From an uncultured Pseudomonadota bacterium (GTDB lineage: Bacteria; Pseudomonadota; Gammaproteobacteria; Steroidobacterales; Steroidobacteraceae), in the NCBI GenBank assembly GCA_903828595.1, contig CAIKMS010000008.1, positions 186,001-250,000 on the forward strand: a stretch of DNA of 64,000 nt, read 5' to 3'. The position numbers and the translations under genes were made by a program. The notes below the pieces were generated by a model. It saw only the letters and a program-made list of their open reading frames with translations. It did not search any database and was not told the DNA's origin. Positions 1-8,784 of the stretch are shown here, piece after piece (position 1 is the first letter of the stretch; each line of letters begins with the position of its first letter).

Positions 1-3
1 CAT
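1..3 (-). CDS. Start codon of a gene running out of the window (partial)
   Basis: Read on the minus strand, the first three bases are an ATG, preceded by a purine-rich GGAGAG at 6-base spacing. The Tat-signal small subunit gene ends 46 bases upstream. A good ribosome binding site directly after that gene suggests a second cistron. By analogy with gluconate 2-dehydrogenase-like operons it could be the large GMC-type flavoprotein subunit, but none of its coding sequence is visible, so that identity is only a guess. Confidence 0.45.
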
Positions 4-48
4 GAGGTCTCTCCGTGGAGCGTTTTCCGGATGTCGCTTGACTGAAGT

Positions 49-594
49 CTAGTTCGGCACGGGTCCGCTATCTTCTAGGGGAACCTCAGGTAGCCACTTC
101 AGATCGTTAAAGCCTCGACCCAGGTAGCCACCCTTCGAAAAGGCTTCACCCTCGTAACCGAAAAAGGCGTAGGCCAAGGGTGAGGCATATAAGGTAGCAA
201 GCGTCTTAGCGCGCACCGTTTGGAAAAACTCTGTGGCCTCGATGTTTTTAAGCATATTCACCCGTACTTCTTCGGGTGAGGTGGCGAAGTTGCTGCCGAG
301 CTTGCCGAGGCCGGATTGGATGACGTCCGCCAAGTGCTGATCCGCCTGCAGCGATTCATCAATGGCTTTGACCACCAAAGCGTAAGCGGCATTATCCAGG
401 CGATCGTGGGGCGCGATGGTGCGCGTCATGCTTTGCAACGTGGCACCTTCCGAGCTCGAAAGCGTACGTAACTCGATCGACCACGCTCGGCTCGGTGCCA
501 GAAGCGCCAGAGGGCCGCCGGCGACTAAGAGTCCCGTCAGTACGCCACTAACTGCCAGAAATTCGCGCCGGGAATTATCCATGGTGTGAGTCAC
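49..594 (-). CDS. Tat-exported gluconate 2-dehydrogenase subunit 3-like protein
   Basis: A 181-residue protein that begins with a twin-arginine signal: SRREFL near residues 8-13, followed by a hydrophobic stretch with several glycines and a probable cleavage after Ala-Trp-Ser. The mature part, with the segment TIAPHDRLDNAAYALVV, resembles the small gamma subunit (subunit 3) of membrane-bound gluconate-type dehydrogenases. Those subunits help export and anchor a GMC flavoprotein in the periplasm. I chose the GTG start at 594 because AAGGGGG lies 4 bases upstream; the ATG at 582 has no site at a usable distance. A partner gene appears to start at base 3, which fits a two-gene operon. Family assignment is by recognition only. 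Confidence 0.6.
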   Translation of the reverse strand: MTHTMDNSRREFLAVSGVLTGLLVAGGPLALLAPSRAWSIELRTLSSSEGATLQSMTRTIAPHDRLDNAAYALVVKAIDESLQADQHLADVIQSGLGKLGSNFATSPEEVRVNMLKNIEATEFFQTVRAKTLATLYASPLAYAFFGYEGEAFSKGGYLGRGFNDLKWLPEVPLEDSGPVPN

Positions 595-716
595 AAAACC
601 CCCTTGTTAGTCCTTGGAGCAGTTAGAGACTGCCCGCCACCTAGAGCATAGACACGCCGAATTGCCGCTATCGACTGACAGGGAGCCGCTCCTCGCTTAT
701 CAGTGAACACCGTGTC

Positions 717-1502
717 TTAATGACGGATCGTTGATAGTGCCCCGCCATCCACTTCCCACGCAGCTCCGTTAACGAAACTGGCGGAGTCAGACAATAAGAA
801 CGTCACCACCTGGGCGACTTCATCAGCCGTTCCCAAGCGATCTTGGGTGGCCACTTTGCCGACGACTTTTTTGCCCTCGGCAACCTGACCGTTGAACAAC
901 ATTTTCAGCATCTCTTCCAGTAAGGGCGTGTCGATAACACCGGGCATGACGGCATTGATGCGAATACCCTGGTTGCCAACTTCGCTGGCAGCGGTCCGGG
1001 TAAGGCCAATGACGCCGTGCTTGGAAGCGTTATAGGCGCACGCTCCGGCCAGTCCACGCTCGCTGGCGATGGAGCCGGTGTTCACAATGGCTCCGCCGCC
1101 TTGCTTGAGCATGACAGGAATTACATGACGTAAGCCCAGGAAAATACCTTTTAGGTTGACCGCGATGATCTTGTCGAACTCGCTTTCCAGGTATTCATGC
1201 GTGGGGCCAATCTTGCCCTCCGTTCCGGCATTATTAAAAAACAGATCGATACGCCCAAAGACTTCCAGCGTCTTGGCCACGTAGCCCTCCACCTCGGCGG
1301 ATCGACTGACATCAGCCACATAGCTGGCTACCCGTCCGCCTAGACTTTCCAGAGAGGTATGGCGTTCCCTAAGGCGTTGCTCATGAATGTCCACGAGCAT
1401 GACGTGTGCTCCACACTGAGCCAGAGCGACAGCGGTCGCGTAACCAATCATGCCGGCGCCGCCGGTAACAATGGCCACTTTGCCTTTGATTGAGGACGTC
1501 AT
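717..1502 (-). CDS. Short-chain dehydrogenase/reductase (SDR family oxidoreductase)
   Basis: A classical SDR of 261 residues. It has an N-terminal Rossmann fold with the dinucleotide motif TGGAGMIG, the NNAG motif, and a catalytic Ser plus YNASK (YxxxK). The C-terminal end VNGAAWEVDGG is typical of the family. It should oxidise or reduce a hydroxyl/keto substrate with NAD(P)(H) in the cytoplasm; the substrate is unknown. The reading frame extends upstream to 1574, but the ATG at 1502 is preceded by AAGGAA and begins the protein at MTSSIKGKVAIVTGG, which fits the family. It lies at the end of a run with the 70-residue protein and the CrtI-like flavoprotein, so it is probably co-transcribed with them. 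Confidence 0.85.
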   Translation of the reverse strand: MTSSIKGKVAIVTGGAGMIGYATAVALAQCGAHVMLVDIHEQRLRERHTSLESLGGRVASYVADVSRSAEVEGYVAKTLEVFGRIDLFFNNAGTEGKIGPTHEYLESEFDKIIAVNLKGIFLGLRHVIPVMLKQGGGAIVNTGSIASERGLAGACAYNASKHGVIGLTRTAASEVGNQGIRINAVMPGVIDTPLLEEMLKMLFNGQVAEGKKVVGKVATQDRLGTADEVAQVVTFLLSDSASFVNGAAWEVDGGALSTIRH

Positions 1503-1519
1503 GAGATTTCCTTTTCGGG

Positions 1520-1732
1520 TTAAGAGCGGGTGCGACGAAAGGGCATCGTCAACAAAAACAGCACACCAGACCATCCTAATAGGCGAATTCCATCACGAAC
1601 TGCCTGCGGCGTTAAGGTGGCTGTAATGGGCATCGTGCCAAAGACCTTGCCACGAATAACGAGTTCACTCTGGTTTCGCTCAATTCGGCTGACCGACATT
1701 AATTCGCGCTTATCACCGCCATAAAGTTTCAT
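1520..1732 (-). CDS. Small conserved-type protein of unknown function, 70 aa
   Basis: I do not recognise a named family with certainty. The protein is 70 residues, starts MKLYGGDKRELMSV, has a central beta-rich segment (LVIRGKVFGTMP) and a hydrophobic C-terminal segment (LLGWSGVLFLLTMPF) ending in Arg/Thr. The hydrophobic end could be a membrane or lipid contact. Its ATG overlaps the TGA of the upstream flavoprotein gene in an ATGA arrangement, and the SDR gene follows after 17 bases. This translational coupling supports it as a real gene. A competing frame on the other strand over the same bases has no such context. Possible roles include an accessory to the flavoprotein or SDR. Confidence 0.65.
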   Translation of the reverse strand: MKLYGGDKRELMSVSRIERNQSELVIRGKVFGTMPITATLTPQAVRDGIRLLGWSGVLFLLTMPFRRTRS

Positions 1733-3333
1733 AGCGGTTGTTCCAGCCGGGAAAAGTCAACGGCCAGATCCTCGCAGATGACTTGAGCTGTTGCGCGCCC
1801 GGCGCCAAACACGCCACCGCCCGGATACTGAAACGGCCCGACTAAATAAAGTCTATCCACGCTAGGTACGCGATACTGTCCAAGATCCGGCGTGGGTCGA
1901 TGAGCACCGCTCTGATAGCTGGTGGTTGCAACGCCGTGCAGATCGCCACGAAGGAAACTCGGCGAGGTGCGCTCCATGTCGAGCGGACTGTCGCAATGAA
2001 AGGACAACAGCACGTCATCTACATTGCTGACGTAGCGCTTTAGTCGCTGCAGCATGCGCTCGGCATAAGCCGACTTTGCCTGATCCCAGCTCAGGCCTTC
2101 AGGATGACAGTAGGGTACGTAATCCCACAGGTGGGCGATTGCCTTACCTTCGGGTACTCGACTCGGATCGAACATAGTCAATGATCCCAGTCCGAGCAGT
2201 GACTCGCGCATAAAGCCGCCATAGCGCAAGTCATCAAAACACTGACGAAGTTCTTTGTATGAATCCGGCAGCAGTTCAATCATCACCGATTCAACCGGCT
2301 GCGTCGTCTTAAATTTCAGTGGCCCTGACAGAGCCGCGTGCACCGTGATGCAGGCGGCATCAGTGATGTGTGTCGCTTCGGCATGACGACGCACCTCGGC
2401 ATCGACGCTAGGGACTAAGGTTCCCAGCTGATGGGGATGGATGGCGCCGATCACCGCTTCTTTAGCCGTATACCGTTTCCCATCCGCCGTGATCACGCCC
2501 GAGGCACGGCCGTGGCTTACCGTGACTTCCTTGACTTCTTGCGAAATTAAAACGGTACCGCCGTGGTCTTCGATACAGCGCTTCAACGCATCCGTGAGTT
2601 GACCACTGCCACCCACTGGCACGCCAAAGCCATACGCTTCGAGAAATCCTACAAACACGAAGACACCGATGCCGGTGGATTTTTCGTCTGGTGAGACCAG
2701 GTTTTCGCCGGCAATCCGGGCAAAGTGAGCGCGTACTTTATCGTTCTCAAAGTAACTGGCGAGCACATCATGGCAGCTCATTTGAATCGTTCGCCATAGA
2801 GCCTGGCCTTCCCGACTTTGATCCAGAAGTGCGTTAGAGGCGCCGTTGGGCATCGGCGGGGTATAGAGAGTCGATACCAGCATGGGAAGCCATGCGGCCG
2901 CTTGCGCTGAGAGCCTTAAAAAAGCATCGGCATCCCTACGCGAGTATTTGGCAATCTGGGCTGCTGTTTTCTGCGGATCGCGATACATGGATAAGGTGGA
3001 GCCATCCTCAAAAACCGAGGTCATTGGCGAGTCAGGGAATAAGTAACGCAATCCGTAACGACTTTTGAGGCCTAATTCATCGCGCTGCAGCAGAGGATTG
3101 GCCTGAATAAAGATGTGCGCCATCGAATGCTGATCGTGGCGAAAGCCCGGGAGGGTCAGTTCACGCGAGACGACGCCGCCCCCTAACCACGCATTTCGTT
3201 CTAGGACCAGTACGCGCTTGCCGCTCTTGGCAAGATAGCCCGCGGCTACCAGGCCATTGTGGCCGCTGCCGATGGCTACGATGTCATATTCATGCTCGCC
3301 AGCCGATTGAACCGTTGATGTTTTTTTAAACAT
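1729..3333 (-). CDS. NAD(P)/FAD-dependent oxidoreductase, CrtI/PYROXD2-like
   Basis: A 534-residue flavoprotein with an N-terminal FAD-binding motif (AIGSGHNGLVAAGYLAKSG, near residues 21-39), then LVLERNAWLGGG. The C-terminal motif LVGPFQYPGGGVFGAGR matches the second FAD contact of phytoene-desaturase-like enzymes. Family members desaturate or oxidise hydrophobic substrates; the PYROXD2-like branch in soil bacteria is poorly characterised. No signal peptide is seen, so it is cytoplasmic or membrane associated. It is first in a coupled set with the 70-residue protein and the SDR, which suggests a desaturation/oxidation step followed by an alcohol or ketone conversion. The divergent SnoaL-like gene starts 32 bases away. 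Confidence 0.8.
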   Translation of the reverse strand: MFKKTSTVQSAGEHEYDIVAIGSGHNGLVAAGYLAKSGKRVLVLERNAWLGGGVVSRELTLPGFRHDQHSMAHIFIQANPLLQRDELGLKSRYGLRYLFPDSPMTSVFEDGSTLSMYRDPQKTAAQIAKYSRRDADAFLRLSAQAAAWLPMLVSTLYTPPMPNGASNALLDQSREGQALWRTIQMSCHDVLASYFENDKVRAHFARIAGENLVSPDEKSTGIGVFVFVGFLEAYGFGVPVGGSGQLTDALKRCIEDHGGTVLISQEVKEVTVSHGRASGVITADGKRYTAKEAVIGAIHPHQLGTLVPSVDAEVRRHAEATHITDAACITVHAALSGPLKFKTTQPVESVMIELLPDSYKELRQCFDDLRYGGFMRESLLGLGSLTMFDPSRVPEGKAIAHLWDYVPYCHPEGLSWDQAKSAYAERMLQRLKRYVSNVDDVLLSFHCDSPLDMERTSPSFLRGDLHGVATTSYQSGAHRPTPDLGQYRVPSVDRLYLVGPFQYPGGGVFGAGRATAQVICEDLAVDFSRLEQPL

Positions 3334-3365
3334 AAAGCTTCCGTTGATCTTACGAGGTGATTGCT

Positions 3366-3779
3366 ATGACTGAAATCCAGACGAAAAACCAAAACCTGAT
3401 TGAGCAGTTTTTTGCGAGCCTCAACGCTGAGGACTTAGAGGCCGTGCGTAGCTTGTTGACTGAGGATGCCGCCTGGATACCTATGGCGCGAGATATGCCA
3501 GGTGCCGGTGAGTATCGTGGCCGCGATGTCATAGTGGACGGGTTCTTGCGCCCCATCCGCGCGTTGTTTGCTGACGGTAGTCCCAGCAACCAAATTGTCT
3601 CGATGGCTGCGACGGACACCTTAGTCCTCACTGAAACGCACGGTACCGGACACCTGCAGGATGGCCGGCCCTACGATAATCGTTACGCTTGGGCGTTCGA
3701 AATTCGCGATGGTCATATTGCGGAGATTCGTGAGTACCTTGATAGTTATTACATCGTTCGGCTGTTCGCGCCGGGCTAA
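3366..3779 (+). CDS. SnoaL-like / nuclear transport factor 2 family protein
   Basis: A 137-residue protein with the alpha+beta barrel pattern of the NTF2/SnoaL superfamily: an N-terminal helix (NLIEQFFASLNAEDLEAVRS), then LLTEDAAWIP, and a C-terminal half ending in GHIAEIREYLDSYYI. Members are small isomerases, hydrolases or substrate-binding proteins, so the reaction cannot be named. I use the ATG at 3366, which has GAGGTG 6 bases upstream, rather than the GTG at 3357 that falls inside that ribosome binding site. It is the only plus-strand gene in the first 12 kb and is divergent from the flavoprotein gene, so the 32-base gap should hold or overlap both promoters. Confidence 0.75.
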   Translation: MTEIQTKNQNLIEQFFASLNAEDLEAVRSLLTEDAAWIPMARDMPGAGEYRGRDVIVDGFLRPIRALFADGSPSNQIVSMAATDTLVLTETHGTGHLQDGRPYDNRYAWAFEIRDGHIAEIREYLDSYYIVRLFAPG

Positions 3780-3818
3780 TCGTTAATAAACTTTTCAACG
3801 GGTGCACTACAGCGCCCC

Positions 3819-4997
3819 TCAAGCCGCAATAACACGGATCGGCAATCGTGCCGGTCCGTGGCCGATGGTCGTCATCCAAGGCTCTGGCTCGCCGGCAAGT
3901 TCGATGCGCTCGACGCGTCGGACCAACTCCGATAACAGCACCTGAGCCTCTAATTGCGCCAGCACCCGGCCGACACAGGCGTGTACGCCATAGCCCCAGC
4001 CGACTTGTTTTTTAAGGTCCCGACTCAGGTCGTATTTTTGTGGATCGTTCCATGCGCGCGGGTCACGGTTGGCCGTTCCAAACATTAGGCCAACTCGTTG
4101 TCCGGCCGCAACGGTGTAGTCCCCGATAGACACATCGCGCGTGGCGATGCGCCCAGCCATGCGCGAGGGAGAATCCCAGCGCAGGCTTTCATCAAACGCT
4201 TGCTTGATGAGGGAGGGGTTAGCGCGTAGCTTTTGATACTCGGAAGGGAAGAGGGCGAAAGCCCGCATTGCGTTGGCCATCGTCAAAATCGTGGTATCGG
4301 CGCCGGCCGACAGCACGATCTGCAGTAATAACTTAGCTTCTGCTTGAGTGACTTGTCCGGCGTCGGCCAGACGATACAACGTCATGCCGATTCCGCCCTC
4401 GCTCAAGTTCTCCCGGTTACAACACTGTTCCAGCCATTCCAAAACCGGTTCGATACCGACCATGGCCTCTTTGAATAATTCATTCTCGGGTCCCATAGTG
4501 GCCCACACCATGTGGCTAAACGAGTACATGTGCTCGCGGCCTTCAACCTTCATCCCGATGGCGTCTGGCAGAGCCTTGTAAACAAACCGCTGGGTAAAAT
4601 CGCCGACGGCATCGATGACCTGATGTTGATGATCAAGCAGCCAATCAACCATTTGGGTGGCATCGCGTTCAAAGCCGGATCGTAAGGCCGCCATCGCAGT
4701 ACCTGATAAAGTCTGCGCGATCACTCCACGAACGTGGGTATGTCGTGGTGGATCGTCTGTGAGCAGTATTTCCGGCCGTAAGGAGGCCGGATCGTGCCAA
4801 GGGCGCGAGCGCGAGGAAAATGTTTGCCAGTCTTGCAGACCGGCTAACACGTCAGCATGGCGCGTAATCAGTACCGTGCCATCGGCTAGGCGTACCACGG
4901 GTGAAAATTCACGCACGGCATCATCGACCTGGTTGGCGTGGCGTACCGATTCGTGACTGAATAAGTCGATCGGATAGAGCGGAATTTCACGATCCAT
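3819..4997 (-). CDS. Cytochrome P450
   Basis: A soluble bacterial P450 of 392 residues. Visible landmarks are the I-helix AGADTT, the K-helix ESLR (ExxR), and the haem-ligand loop GWGYGVHACVGRVLA, whose Cys binds the iron. This loop differs from the usual FxxGxxxC by beginning with Trp instead of Phe. It should hydroxylate a small organic substrate and needs a ferredoxin and reductase, neither of which lies beside it. The frame is open to 5078, overlapping the hydrolase upstream; the ATG at 4997 with GAGGG upstream is preferred and leaves a 13-base gap. It follows the metallo-hydrolase and GMC genes in one direction. Confidence 0.88.
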   Translation of the reverse strand: MDREIPLYPIDLFSHESVRHANQVDDAVREFSPVVRLADGTVLITRHADVLAGLQDWQTFSSRSRPWHDPASLRPEILLTDDPPRHTHVRGVIAQTLSGTAMAALRSGFERDATQMVDWLLDHQHQVIDAVGDFTQRFVYKALPDAIGMKVEGREHMYSFSHMVWATMGPENELFKEAMVGIEPVLEWLEQCCNRENLSEGGIGMTLYRLADAGQVTQAEAKLLLQIVLSAGADTTILTMANAMRAFALFPSEYQKLRANPSLIKQAFDESLRWDSPSRMAGRIATRDVSIGDYTVAAGQRVGLMFGTANRDPRAWNDPQKYDLSRDLKKQVGWGYGVHACVGRVLAQLEAQVLLSELVRRVERIELAGEPEPWMTTIGHGPARLPIRVIAA

Positions 4998-5010
4998 CGT
5001 ATGGCCCTCG

Positions 5011-5892
5011 CTATTTGGCGTGCTCAAGCTTCCAACTGTCTCCGTTGGGGACGATGTAACCGGCACTAGGATCTGCAAAGTGACTGCCGATCACCAATAC
5101 AGGGGTTTCGGCAAAACGTTTTACAAAGTCTAGCCGGGTTTTGGCACCGGCCACTTTGTCCATATCGAAGGTTGCCGGATGCGTAGGGAACGCGAGCTGA
5201 ATAGGGTTGTGCATCAGATCACCGGTGATCACCGCACTCTGACCCTCGGAATGGATCAGGACGCTAACATGGCCTGGTGTGTGGCCCGGAGTGGCCAGCA
5301 GCTCGACTTCGGGACAGATCTTGTGACTGGCGTCGATAAAGTCAACCAGCCCTGCCTTGATGATGGGATCCACCGCGTCAATAAGGTGAGTATACGAGTG
5401 GCTGGTATCGGTCTCGCGCAGCACCATCCAGTGATCGTATTCTTTGCGGTCAAATAAATAACGCGCATTAGGGAAGGTCGGCACCCACTCGCCATTAACA
5501 AGCTGCGTGTTCCAGCCAACGTGATCAAAATGCAAATGGGTGCACAGCACGGTGTCAATGTCCGATGTTTGGATACCGACATGGGCGAGATCGTTCAGAA
5601 AGCTGGTCCGCATGTGCGTGAAGATATCAAAATCACGCTCGCGGTCGGCGCCGACGCACGTGTCGATCATGATTCGTCGATCACCGATTTTTAGAACGAA
5701 CGCCTGAAAATTGATAAACATGCGTCCATCAGGAGTGGCATGGTGGGGCAGTAACCACGGTTGAGTATGGACAATATCCGGTTTGGCGTCCTGCAAACAC
5801 ATCCAGATATCGTCTTCCCAGTTCCATAGTTCCACGAGTCGTGTGATTTCGACTTGACCGATTTTCCATGTTCGAAGATGTTCGATCGCCAT
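5011..5892 (-). CDS. Metallo-beta-lactamase-fold hydrolase (lactonase-like)
   Basis: A 293-residue protein with the zinc-binding signature HLHFDHVGW (HxHxDH), the downstream His in TPGHTPGHVSV, the Asp in ITGDLMHNP, and a final His in IGSHFADP. These are the ligands of a two-metal MBL hydrolase. The N-terminal part (GQVEITRLVELWNWEDD) and overall length resemble N-acyl-homoserine-lactonase-like or other ester/lactone hydrolases. A lactone or ester formed by the neighbouring oxidases would be a sensible substrate, but this is inference. ATG 5892 has GAGG at 7 bases. It sits between the GMC oxidoreductase and the P450 with short gaps, consistent with one operon. Confidence 0.82.
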   Translation of the reverse strand: MAIEHLRTWKIGQVEITRLVELWNWEDDIWMCLQDAKPDIVHTQPWLLPHHATPDGRMFINFQAFVLKIGDRRIMIDTCVGADRERDFDIFTHMRTSFLNDLAHVGIQTSDIDTVLCTHLHFDHVGWNTQLVNGEWVPTFPNARYLFDRKEYDHWMVLRETDTSHSYTHLIDAVDPIIKAGLVDFIDASHKICPEVELLATPGHTPGHVSVLIHSEGQSAVITGDLMHNPIQLAFPTHPATFDMDKVAGAKTRLDFVKRFAETPVLVIGSHFADPSAGYIVPNGDSWKLEHAK

Positions 5893-5916
5893 AGTCTTTC
5901 CTCGGTTCGATGATTA

Positions 5917-7557
5917 TTAGTTTGCGGACGAGAGCGAAGCGGCAGGTAGCAGCGGCTTGTTGCGGATCAGGTCGGCTGCTTTTTCCGCAATCATGATAGC
6001 GACGGCATTGGTGTTTCCGCCGACGACGCTGGGTATAACGGAGGCATCTGCGATCCGCACGCCGTCTACACCGCGTAATTTCAATGAAGTGTCGACTACC
6101 GATTCGGCGTCGGAGCCCATGCGACAGGTGCCCACCTGGTGGTGTACGGTGTACGCGGTAGAGCGAATGAAATGATCAATTTCAAGATCATTTTGGATGT
6201 TCACGCCTGGAGCGATTTCTGTCGCTTCATACGGCTTGAATTCATCGCTGGCCAAAATACGCCGCGCCAACTTGATGGCCCGAATCATCGGCTCGATATC
6301 TTCTGGCGCACTCAGTAATGCCGGGTCAATGAGTGGTGCTGCATGTGGGTCGGGGCCAGCCAGCGTCACTTTTCCGCGACTCTTGGGATAGAGAACGACC
6401 GGGCTGATGGCGTGACCGTGGCCGACCGGCAATGGAAACTTCGGCGAAGGTCGCATCGCCGGTTGAAACACAAACTGTACATCGGGTCTGTCCAGGCCCG
6501 GCGCAGTCTTTAAGAAAGCCACCGACTCAAACACGTTACTGGCCAGTGGGCCGCTACGGCGAATTAGATATTCGAAGAAGTTGGCTATGTTTCGCGGCAG
6601 GGCACGCGCGGATATGCCATACGAAGTGGAGTTTTTAGACGACATCAGTACCGGACAAGCCAGATGGTCATGAAGGTTACGGCCGACATTCGGCAGTTCA
6701 TAAACCGGTTGGATGCCCGCAGCTTGAAGCTCGTTAGCCGGTCCAATGCCGGAAAGCAGTAACAGTTGCGGTGATTGAAGTGCCCCGGCGCTAAGGATAA
6801 TTTCCTTGCGGGCATGGACTTCAGCCTGAATCCCATTGCACTCATAGAGCAGGCCGTAGGCTCGTCCATCGGCCACTAAAATCTTCAGTACGCGAGCATC
6901 AGTCTTTAGATCGACGTTGCCCCGCGAAATCGCCGGGTGGAGGTAGGTGCCGGCTGTGGTGACTCGTCGACCTCGGCGAATCAGACCCTGGCGAAGGCCT
7001 ACACCCTCGGGATTGGGTCCCGCAAAGTCTGTGGCCGGGGGGAAGCCCATGGCCTCCAGGCTGTGGATAAAAGCAAAATTCAGCCGGTTCGGCCGTCCGG
7101 GTCGGCGCACATTGATAGGGCCACCGCGACCGTGATAGGTCGAGGCCGGGTAGTCTTCGTTATTCTCTGAGCGAACAAAATACGGCAACACGCTGGCGTA
7201 ATCCCATCCGGTTGCACCGTCTCGCGCCCAATCGTCATAGTCCAACGGGTTACCACGCGAGTACACCATTCCGTTGATTGACCCTGATCCTCCCAACACA
7301 CGCCCGCGAGGTTGCGGGATACAGCGTTGATTCAGGTGTTCTTGCGGTACCGTCTGAAAGCGCCAGTTCAGTCGAGGGGTCGCAATGGCCGGGCCCACCA
7401 TAGACGGCACGTGGATGAACGGATGGTTGTCGCGACCGCCGGCTTCAAAGATACAGACGGTCGTCTGGGAGTCCTCGGACAGACGCCCAGCCAGCACGCA
7501 GCCGGCGGTGCCGGCACCAACAACGAGGTAGTCATACGTGGGGATGGGCGCGTTCAT
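5917..7557 (-). CDS. GMC-family FAD oxidoreductase (choline dehydrogenase-like)
   Basis: A 546-residue GMC oxidoreductase. The N-terminus has the FAD motif VVGAGTAGCVLAGRLSE; the first GMC signature is around RGRVLGGSGSINGMVYSRG; and the second is SAGALQSPQLLLLSGIGP. Near the C-terminus the catalytic region TVHHQVGTCRMG and GGNTNAVAIMIAEKAA are present. Such enzymes oxidise primary or secondary alcohols and pass electrons to quinones or other acceptors. No signal peptide is seen. The gene starts only 2 bases after the stop of the upstream serine-hydrolase gene and is probably translationally coupled with it. It is one of two unrelated alcohol-oxidising systems in the cluster; the other is the PQQ enzyme. 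Confidence 0.9.
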   Translation of the reverse strand: MNAPIPTYDYLVVGAGTAGCVLAGRLSEDSQTTVCIFEAGGRDNHPFIHVPSMVGPAIATPRLNWRFQTVPQEHLNQRCIPQPRGRVLGGSGSINGMVYSRGNPLDYDDWARDGATGWDYASVLPYFVRSENNEDYPASTYHGRGGPINVRRPGRPNRLNFAFIHSLEAMGFPPATDFAGPNPEGVGLRQGLIRRGRRVTTAGTYLHPAISRGNVDLKTDARVLKILVADGRAYGLLYECNGIQAEVHARKEIILSAGALQSPQLLLLSGIGPANELQAAGIQPVYELPNVGRNLHDHLACPVLMSSKNSTSYGISARALPRNIANFFEYLIRRSGPLASNVFESVAFLKTAPGLDRPDVQFVFQPAMRPSPKFPLPVGHGHAISPVVLYPKSRGKVTLAGPDPHAAPLIDPALLSAPEDIEPMIRAIKLARRILASDEFKPYEATEIAPGVNIQNDLEIDHFIRSTAYTVHHQVGTCRMGSDAESVVDTSLKLRGVDGVRIADASVIPSVVGGNTNAVAIMIAEKAADLIRNKPLLPAASLSSAN

Positions 7558-7559
7558 GG

Positions 7560-8714
7560 CTACAGCGAAGCCGCCAGGACGATATCCGAGAGTCGTTGCC
7601 AGCGATAAATATTATCAATGGTCTTCATCAGGCCTGTCATTAGGCCGACAAAGCTAATATCGCGCTCCGGATCCACCCAGAAAATCGTCGTGCCGGCACC
7701 GTGTGCGCCGAATGTGCTTGCCGAAGCCAGGGTGCCAAACATGGAGGTGCCCATTTGCGGTCCACGAATGGAGAAGCCTAGGCCAAGATTGCCTGGAGGA
7801 GCGATGCCGCCCACAGCGCGAATAGCATTGGCATAGAACTCGTTGGGCTTATCACCGGTCCATATCGTGCGTGCGCATTTGACCATCGCTGAAGAAATCA
7901 AGCGTGCCCCATCCAAGGTTCCGCCCAGTCGCAGCATTTCGGCAAAACGCATCATGTCGTGGGCCGTCGACACGCAGCCTACCCAAGGCATTTCCGCGTG
8001 CTCTTCCTCGAACGCCCCGTTCGGTCCGAGATCGCTATGGCCTAGGTGCTTAATAGGGTAATTGCCACGGAACTCAGGGATCAGGTGGCGCTCTTTCAGA
8101 TCACGTCGAACGCCCATAGAGGTATCGATCATGCCTAAAGGCTCAAATAAGTCTTCGCGCATAATGTCGCGGTAAGCGCGCTTTTTGGGATCCAGCCGCC
8201 GCACCATCTCACCCAACAGGGCGTGATTAAATAAAGGCGCGTAGTCGACTCGATTGCCTGCAGCCTCAATCGGCAGTGCAGCTTTGCAAATGGCCTCGAT
8301 CGTCTCGTCTAAGCGGTCGATGTACATGCCAGGACGCGCTTCAAACATGCTGGGCAGGCCTGCGCTGTGGGTGAGCAGGTGGAACACGGTGATGCGCTCG
8401 CGCAGGCCACCACCAAATTCGGGGATAACACTGGCGACGGGGCTTGTCAGCGTAATTAGTCCGCGTTCGATCGCCTGGAACACCAAGATATTGGTGAAGG
8501 CTTTCGTGACTGAGAAAAGACTGAACACTGAGTTATTTTGAACCGCGCGATCTGCCGCCTCGCTGCTGTGACCAAACACCTTGTGATAGGCCTGTTCGCC
8601 GCCGCGCCGGATCGAAATGATGCCGCCGAAATAAAGTCCGGCTGCGATGTCACGCTCCACCGCGGCAGTAAGATGATCTAGGGCCTTGGAGTCAAAACCT
8701 GAATGGGCAGTCAT
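7560..8714 (-). CDS. Serine hydrolase, class C beta-lactamase / esterase family
   Basis: A 384-residue member of the beta-lactamase-related (DUF/Pfam beta-lactamase) family. The nucleophile motif SVTK (Ser68-Lys71, SxxK) and a Tyr-containing motif VDYAPLFNH are visible, along with the typical segment LLTHSAGLPS. Without a signal peptide it is more likely an intracellular esterase or lactone/carbonate hydrolase (EstB type) than a true penicillin-resistance enzyme. ATG 8714 is preceded by AGAGGT. It is followed at once by the GMC gene, suggesting release of an alcohol by ester cleavage followed by oxidation; that order is inferred. Confidence 0.82.
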   Translation of the reverse strand: MTAHSGFDSKALDHLTAAVERDIAAGLYFGGIISIRRGGEQAYHKVFGHSSEAADRAVQNNSVFSLFSVTKAFTNILVFQAIERGLITLTSPVASVIPEFGGGLRERITVFHLLTHSAGLPSMFEARPGMYIDRLDETIEAICKAALPIEAAGNRVDYAPLFNHALLGEMVRRLDPKKRAYRDIMREDLFEPLGMIDTSMGVRRDLKERHLIPEFRGNYPIKHLGHSDLGPNGAFEEEHAEMPWVGCVSTAHDMMRFAEMLRLGGTLDGARLISSAMVKCARTIWTGDKPNEFYANAIRAVGGIAPPGNLGLGFSIRGPQMGTSMFGTLASASTFGAHGAGTTIFWVDPERDISFVGLMTGLMKTIDNIYRWQRLSDIVLAASL

Positions 8715-8784
8715 GGTGTATTAACCTCTTTTAGAAAAGCACAAGAACGGTCGTTGGTAATGTGTCGCGAGGAATCATCACGGC

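Noticed and set aside
1530-1724. 64-residue plus-strand frame
   Set aside because: It lies over the coupled 70-residue minus-strand gene, which has the better context.
7560-8714. Antibiotic resistance role for the beta-lactamase-like protein
   Set aside because: No signal peptide and a catabolic context; the wider family is mostly esterases and peptidases.
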